Shown here piece after piece: positions 33,346 through 37,128 of a stretch of DNA of 37,128 nucleotides; the stretch's first letter is position 1, and every line of letters starts with the position of its first letter. Origin of the DNA: an uncultured Lachnospiraceae bacterium (GTDB lineage Bacteria > Bacillota > Clostridia > Lachnospirales > Lachnospiraceae); NCBI GenBank assembly GCA_910579645.1, contig CAJTVK010000031.1, forward strand, positions 1 through 37,128, read 5' to 3'. A program made the position numbers and the translations under genes. The notes beneath the pieces were generated by a model, which saw only the letters and a list, made by a program, of their open reading frames with translations, was not told where the DNA came from and made no database searches.

Positions 33346-33879
33346 TGGCAGCGCCATAGGGCAGATCAAACGAGGAACCGTAACAGGAGAAGGAAAAATA
33401 GGAGCGGCATCCCCGGCATGGGGCAGCAGTGGCAGGCTGTCTTGAAACGCTGGATGATAATGATACCACTGCCGGAGATCACGGCAGCCGGAGCGGCGTC
33501 CGGGGTGTGCTGCAGCGTGGAAGGGTGCTGCAGGGCATTGGGCAGTCGGCCAGACGGTCTTTACATATTCCGGCCCACGCCGGGGGAGGGAAAATCAAAA
33601 ACCATGACAGGGCAATGATTTATGCGGATTTGCGGCGAACTGCCCTGTATGGCGTGTGGGAATTATTTTGTGGATAAAATCTTTCAGATTCAGATACAGA
33701 TTTCAGGGAAAGGCTGGACGCATACATATTTTTATGATACCAGATAACAGCGGTATCTATCAGGCCCAGGCAAGGGGGACACCAGATAAAAGTATATACC
33801 GGACAGGACGTAATGCATTGCGCCGGATATGGCACAGCATTATGGCCTGCCTTATTTTTTCATATCGGGAGGTGTCTGC
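33346..33879. other. Stretch without credible genes, possibly remnants
   Basis: All frames are interrupted or lack ribosome sites. A 42-codon open piece (33622-33750, beginning MRICGELPCMACGNYF) is in the frame of the DUF6870 gene but separated from it by three stops. It may be further decayed sequence continuous with the sortase-like remnant. Confidence 0.35.
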
Positions 33880-34128
33880 ATGACCGTGGAAGAGCACAGG
33901 AGGTTTCTTGGGCAGGATTTTGAGGACGTGAAGATGGAGGAATTAAAGGACATAAGCAGGATAAGGATTGACCGGGACAGGACGGTGGAGGAAAAAAAGG
34001 AACAGTACCTTGGGAAAGTAGGGAACCCCTACCTCGTAAGGGTCGGAAGCACAATGGTAAAGATACGCTTTGCCAATAACGGGGTAAGTTTCGAGGATGC
34101 CTTTGAAGGCCTGCTCCTTATGGGGTAA
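33880..34128 (+). CDS. DUF6870 family small protein
   Basis: The protein has 82 residues from the ATG at 33880, preceded by GGGAGGT; the frame is open a little upstream but without a ribosome site. The pattern DISRIRIDRDRTVEEKKEQYLGKVGNPY followed by a VRVGSTMVKIRF strand and an EDAFEGLL end resembles the small DUF6870 proteins found beside integrases of Clostridia elements. Function is unknown. Confidence 0.65.
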   Translation: MTVEEHRRFLGQDFEDVKMEELKDISRIRIDRDRTVEEKKEQYLGKVGNPYLVRVGSTMVKIRFANNGVSFEDAFEGLLLMG

Positions 34129-34193
34129 CGGTAGAAATAAGTCGAAATATTATAAGAAAGCAGTGGAAAAATGCAGCGGTTTATGGTAAGATT

Positions 34194-34256
34194 GGATTTG
34201 AGGAAAGACAGGCGGGTATCCTATAGGAAAGGCGCACCCGTATCAGCTTCAAATCT
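34194..34256 (+). promoter_or_regulatory. Structured leader upstream of the serine recombinase
   Basis: GATTTGA (34195-34201) pairs with TCAAATC (34249-34255); inside, CGGGT (34213-34217) pairs with ACCCG (34236-34240), and the palindrome TCCTATAGGA sits at 34219-34228. It lies about 55 bases before the recombinase start and could be a regulatory leader or a recombinase-binding site. Confidence 0.45.
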
Positions 34257-34310
34257 AATAAGAGTTTACTGGCGTTTGTCCTGCTTGACAATTTAAGGAG
34301 GATTACGCAC

Positions 34311-35999
34311 ATGGGTAAAACAGTAAACAGAATCTACCATGCCGCCATCTATGTAAGGCTTTCCAAGGAAGACGGCGATGTTGCCGGTCCTGCAAAGGCA
34401 GAGAGCAACAGCATTTCCAACCAGAAAAATCTGATCAGAGATTTCCTGAAAGACAAAGACGATATTATAGTGGTTTCCGAGCGCGTGGATGACGGTTACA
34501 GTGGCTCTAATTTTGAGCGCCCCGGCTTCCAGATGATGATGGAGGACATCAGAAGGGGAAAAGTTGACTGTGTGGTCGTGAAGGACCTGTCACGTTTCGG
34601 GAGGGAGTATATTGATTCCGGGAAGTATATCGAAAGGCTGTTCCCGGCCCTTGGGGTGCGCTTTATCGCCATTAATGACCATATCGACAGCAGGGAGGAA
34701 AGCGGCAGGGACGATATTGTCGTCCCGTTCAAGAACTTGATGAATGACGCCTACTGCCGGGATATTTCCATAAAGATACGCAGCCATCTGGAAGTGAAGC
34801 GGAAGAACGGTGAGTACACAGGCGCATTTACGCCCTATGGCTATAAGAAAGATGAAAATGACAGGAACAAACTGGTCCCCGATTTATATGCGGCAGGAGT
34901 TGTGAAAGACATATTCCGTATGAAGCTGCGCGGGATGAGCCAGGCCGCCATCGCGGACCGGCTGAACGGGCAGGGGGTATTGTCCCCGGTGGAATACAAG
35001 CACAGCCTTGGCATCCGCATTCAGGATCACTTTAAGACGCATGAACAGGCAGAATGGAGCCCGGTGGCTGTACGCAGGATACTTGAAAACGAGGTATATG
35101 TGGGGACGCTGGTGCAGGGCAGGCATTCCACGCCGAACCATAAGGTAAAGAAGATTGTGGACAAGCCAGAGGAGGAATGGGTCAGGGTAGAGGATAACCA
35201 CGAGCCGGTCATCAGCAGGCGGGAGTTTGCTATCGTCCAGAGACTTCTCGGCATGGACACGAGGACGTCACCGAATGAGGAGGAAGTCTATGTGCTGGCA
35301 GGGATTGCGGTGTGCGCGGAGTGCGGCGCACCCATGGTCAAGCGCAGCGTCCCGGCAGGCGGGAAGGTCTATTCCTATTATATCTGCTCCAAAAATGCTG
35401 CGACAAAGGAGTGCGGGCCGCACCGCATCCCGAAGGGGAAGCTGGAAAGCCTTGTATTCGAGGTGCTGAAGACGCATATCGCCAACGTCCTTGATACCGG
35501 GAGGATATTGGAATATGTCAATACAGTACCGTTCCAGGAGTTGGAAATTAAGGAACTGGAAAGGCAGAAGGAGGCGAAAGAGCAGGAGGCGCAGCGGTGC
35601 CGGGAACTGCGGGATATGTTGTACGAGGATTTAAAAGACGGGGTCGTTTCAAGAGAAGATTATGCGGAGCTGTATGAAGGCTATACCGGCAGGAGGAAGA
35701 AAGCGGAGGAGGCAGTGCGGAAACTCCGGCATGAGATACAGGACGTGATGGATGCCAGAACGGATAAATATGAATGGCTCCGTTTTTTTAAAGAATACCA
35801 GAACATCAGCGTGTTAAGCAGGATGGCGGTGGTGGAGCTGGTTGACCGGGTAAGGGTGTCTGACAAAAACCATGTTGAGATTGACTTTAATTTTCAGGAC
35901 TGCTTCCAGTCGGCGCTCCGCCAGTTACAGTCTGCGGGCTGCACGGTATGCACAGGGGAAAACGGAAGAATAGATATCCAGAGAAGGGAGGTCGTGTGA
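34311..35999 (+). CDS. Large serine recombinase (site-specific integrase/excisionase)
   Basis: The protein has 562 residues, preceded by AAGGAGG. The resolvase domain has the nucleophile S18 in IYVRLSKEDG, a DGYSGSNFERPGFQ block, VVVKDLSRFGREY and the DIVVPFKNLMNDAYCRDISIK-type segment. The recombinase domain follows (GYKKDENDRNKLVPD onwards). A zinc ribbon starts at CAECGAPMV (about 335) and continues to YICSKNAATKEC. A coiled-coil segment (about 410-475) and a C-terminal tail end the protein. It catalyses integration and excision of the element. Two bases, including one just after its TGA, separate it from the next recombinase, so the pair is co-expressed. Confidence 0.93.
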   Translation: MGKTVNRIYHAAIYVRLSKEDGDVAGPAKAESNSISNQKNLIRDFLKDKDDIIVVSERVDDGYSGSNFERPGFQMMMEDIRRGKVDCVVVKDLSRFGREYIDSGKYIERLFPALGVRFIAINDHIDSREESGRDDIVVPFKNLMNDAYCRDISIKIRSHLEVKRKNGEYTGAFTPYGYKKDENDRNKLVPDLYAAGVVKDIFRMKLRGMSQAAIADRLNGQGVLSPVEYKHSLGIRIQDHFKTHEQAEWSPVAVRRILENEVYVGTLVQGRHSTPNHKVKKIVDKPEEEWVRVEDNHEPVISRREFAIVQRLLGMDTRTSPNEEEVYVLAGIAVCAECGAPMVKRSVPAGGKVYSYYICSKNAATKECGPHRIPKGKLESLVFEVLKTHIANVLDTGRILEYVNTVPFQELEIKELERQKEAKEQEAQRCRELRDMLYEDLKDGVVSREDYAELYEGYTGRRKKAEEAVRKLRHEIQDVMDARTDKYEWLRFFKEYQNISVLSRMAVVELVDRVRVSDKNHVEIDFNFQDCFQSALRQLQSAGCTVCTGENGRIDIQRREVV

Positions 36000-36000
36000 C

Positions 36001-37128
36001 ATGGCAAGAAAATCAAGGAAAACTGATTTTGTGAATACGGGAAAAGTGGCAGCGGAAACGGCTGTAAAGGGAGAGAAGCCCGTATTCCGGGCGGGGCTGT
36101 ACGCAAGGCTCTCCCTTGAAAGCGGGGCAAATAAGGAACGCGGGACCATAGAAAACCAGATGAGGCTTTTGAAAAAATTTGTGGAGGGTGCGGATGATAT
36201 CGTAGTGGAGCGTGAATATATGGACGTTTCCAAGACCGGCACAAATTTCGAGAGGGACGGCTTTGAGGAAATGATGCGCGACATCAGGGACGGGCGCATC
36301 AACTGCGTGGTCGTAAAGGACCTGTCCCGGCTTGGCAGGAACTATGTGGAGGCTGGAAATTACGTGGAGCGGATATTTCCCTTTTTTGAAGTGCGGTTCA
36401 TTGCAGTGACTGACGGATACGATTCCGCAAGGGAAGACGCTGACCTTTCCGTATGCATGGCGAATATCTTCAACGAGTTCTATTCAAGGGACCTGGCGAA
36501 AAAAATCCGGTCGGCCTACCGCACCCACTGGAAAAAGGGCAGCAATGTGTGCGGGAACCTTGCATACGGGCTCATGGGAGACCCGCTGGATAAGCACCGT
36601 ATCACAGCTGACCCGGACGCTGCCCCGGTGGTACGGCGTATTTTTGAAATGTTTGTGAATGAGAAAATGGGGTATGCGCAGATAGCAAAAACCCTGAATG
36701 ACGAGGGTGTGATCGGGCCGAAGGCATACAAGCATTTCAAAAGAACAAAGGAACTGCCGGAAAATTATAACCCTGAGTGGAGGGGCAACACTGTTTCACG
36801 GATGCTCTGCAACCCTTATTATGCAGGGGACAGCAGGCACAACGAGTATGGCAGTGACAGTTTCGCAGAAAAAAAGCAGTGGCAGGAGCCGGAAGAAAAC
36901 TGGATCATCGTGGAGGGCACCCATGAGCCGGTCGTGCCAAGGGCGCTGTATCTCAAAGCGCAGGAAAGGTTAAAGGAAATCCATGGGAACTCCCCGAAGT
37001 ATGGGAAGAAAAACGGGGGCGAGCTTGCCTGCCGGAATTTCTATAAAAAAAAGATCGTATGCGGTGACTGCGGCGCAACCATGTACCTTATCAAACACCC
37101 GAACGGGACAACGGATTTTGTATGCGGC
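36001..37128 (+). CDS. Second large serine recombinase (3' partial)
   Basis: The frame is open for 376 codons to the window edge. The ATG follows GGGAGG in the end of the first recombinase. The catalytic serine is S38 in GLYARLSLESG, after a 28-residue N-terminal extension. DVSKTGTNFERDGFEEM, VVVKDLSRLGRNYVEAG, FNEFYSRDLAKKIRSA and a zinc ribbon start CGDCGATMYL (about 360) are present. It is clearly different from its neighbour, so this is not a recent duplicate. Tandem serine recombinases often act together in Clostridia elements; a third gene may follow beyond the window. Confidence 0.92.
   Translation, partial: MARKSRKTDFVNTGKVAAETAVKGEKPVFRAGLYARLSLESGANKERGTIENQMRLLKKFVEGADDIVVEREYMDVSKTGTNFERDGFEEMMRDIRDGRINCVVVKDLSRLGRNYVEAGNYVERIFPFFEVRFIAVTDGYDSAREDADLSVCMANIFNEFYSRDLAKKIRSAYRTHWKKGSNVCGNLAYGLMGDPLDKHRITADPDAAPVVRRIFEMFVNEKMGYAQIAKTLNDEGVIGPKAYKHFKRTKELPENYNPEWRGNTVSRMLCNPYYAGDSRHNEYGSDSFAEKKQWQEPEENWIIVEGTHEPVVPRALYLKAQERLKEIHGNSPKYGKKNGGELACRNFYKKKIVCGDCGATMYLIKHPNGTTDFVCG

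Larger units (their letters stand above)
1..37128. mobile_element. Probable integrative conjugative element (internal part), carrying a cobalamin operon
   Basis: Both flanks of the window carry genes typical of Clostridia integrative conjugative elements. On the left are a methylase/SNF2 helicase polyprotein, a YodL/DUF4316 protein, a relaxase and MobC. On the right are an XRE regulator, a DUF6870 protein and tandem large serine recombinases. The B12 cluster lies between them. Neither att site nor the type IV secretion genes are in the window, so the extent is inferred. The alternative is two separate elements flanking a chromosomal B12 operon. Confidence 0.5.

Noticed and set aside
32500..33369. 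289-codon minus-strand frame over the XRE gene
   Set aside because: It lies opposite a convincing XRE gene and a decayed plus-strand gene, has no ribosome site and no family resemblance.
33429..33677. Possible small plus-strand gene downstream of the sortase remnant
   Set aside because: It has no ribosome site or recognisable motif, and it overlaps another open frame of similar length.

Overview
The window looks like a gut Clostridia genome, most likely Lachnospiraceae. This rests on the codon style, strong GGAGG ribosome sites, Firmicutes-type lipoproteins, and a conjugative-element toolkit (SNF2 helicase/methylase, YodL-DUF4316 protein, MobP-type relaxase, MobC, DUF6870 protein, tandem large serine recombinases) typical of integrative elements in that group. 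No rRNA, tRNA or CRISPR array was seen, and neither element end is inside the window.

Layout. (1) 1-6332, plus strand: the 3' part of a giant methylase/helicase polyprotein with a C-terminal nucleotidyltransferase domain, then a YodL/DUF4316 protein, closed by a bidirectional terminator. (2) 6399-9102, minus strand: a DUF1349 protein, relaxase MobA and accessory protein MobC. A 640-bp non-coding stretch upstream of mobC carries a row of hairpins and a probable oriT. (3) 9747-32438, plus strand: about 22.7 kb of anaerobic cobalamin biosynthesis. The ATP:corrinoid adenosyltransferase gene and a MetH-activation-like gene come first. A sigma70-type promoter, a cobalamin riboswitch and two terminator hairpins follow, and then 20 tightly packed genes: cbiK, a surface lipoprotein, a BtuFCD-like ABC transporter, cbiP, cobT, cobU, cobS, a second short cobU-like gene, cobC, cbiB, cobD, cbiC, cbiD, cbiF, cbiG, cbiH, a cbiJ-cbiE-cbiT fusion and cbiA. 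(4) 32439-34310: an XRE regulator, what looks like a decayed class B sortase gene, and a DUF6870 protein. (5) 34311-37128: two large serine recombinases in tandem, the second cut by the window edge.

Functionally, the central cluster encodes cobalt insertion into the precursor (CbiK), most corrin-ring methylation, contraction and amidation steps, adenosylation, aminopropanol arm attachment (CobD, CbiB) and nucleotide-loop assembly (CobU, CobT, CobS, CobC), plus a metal, corrinoid or haem-type uptake system. The one corrin-ring step with no gene here is CbiL, the C20 methyltransferase. The most striking point is the context: an almost complete B12 operon sits between the mobilisation module and the integrase module of what looks like one integrative conjugative element, so B12 synthesis may be horizontally mobile cargo. 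Other points worth attention are the triple CbiJ-E-T fusion, a compact block of perfect inverted repeats between cobS and the short cobU-like gene, and the hairpin-rich region around the probable oriT.
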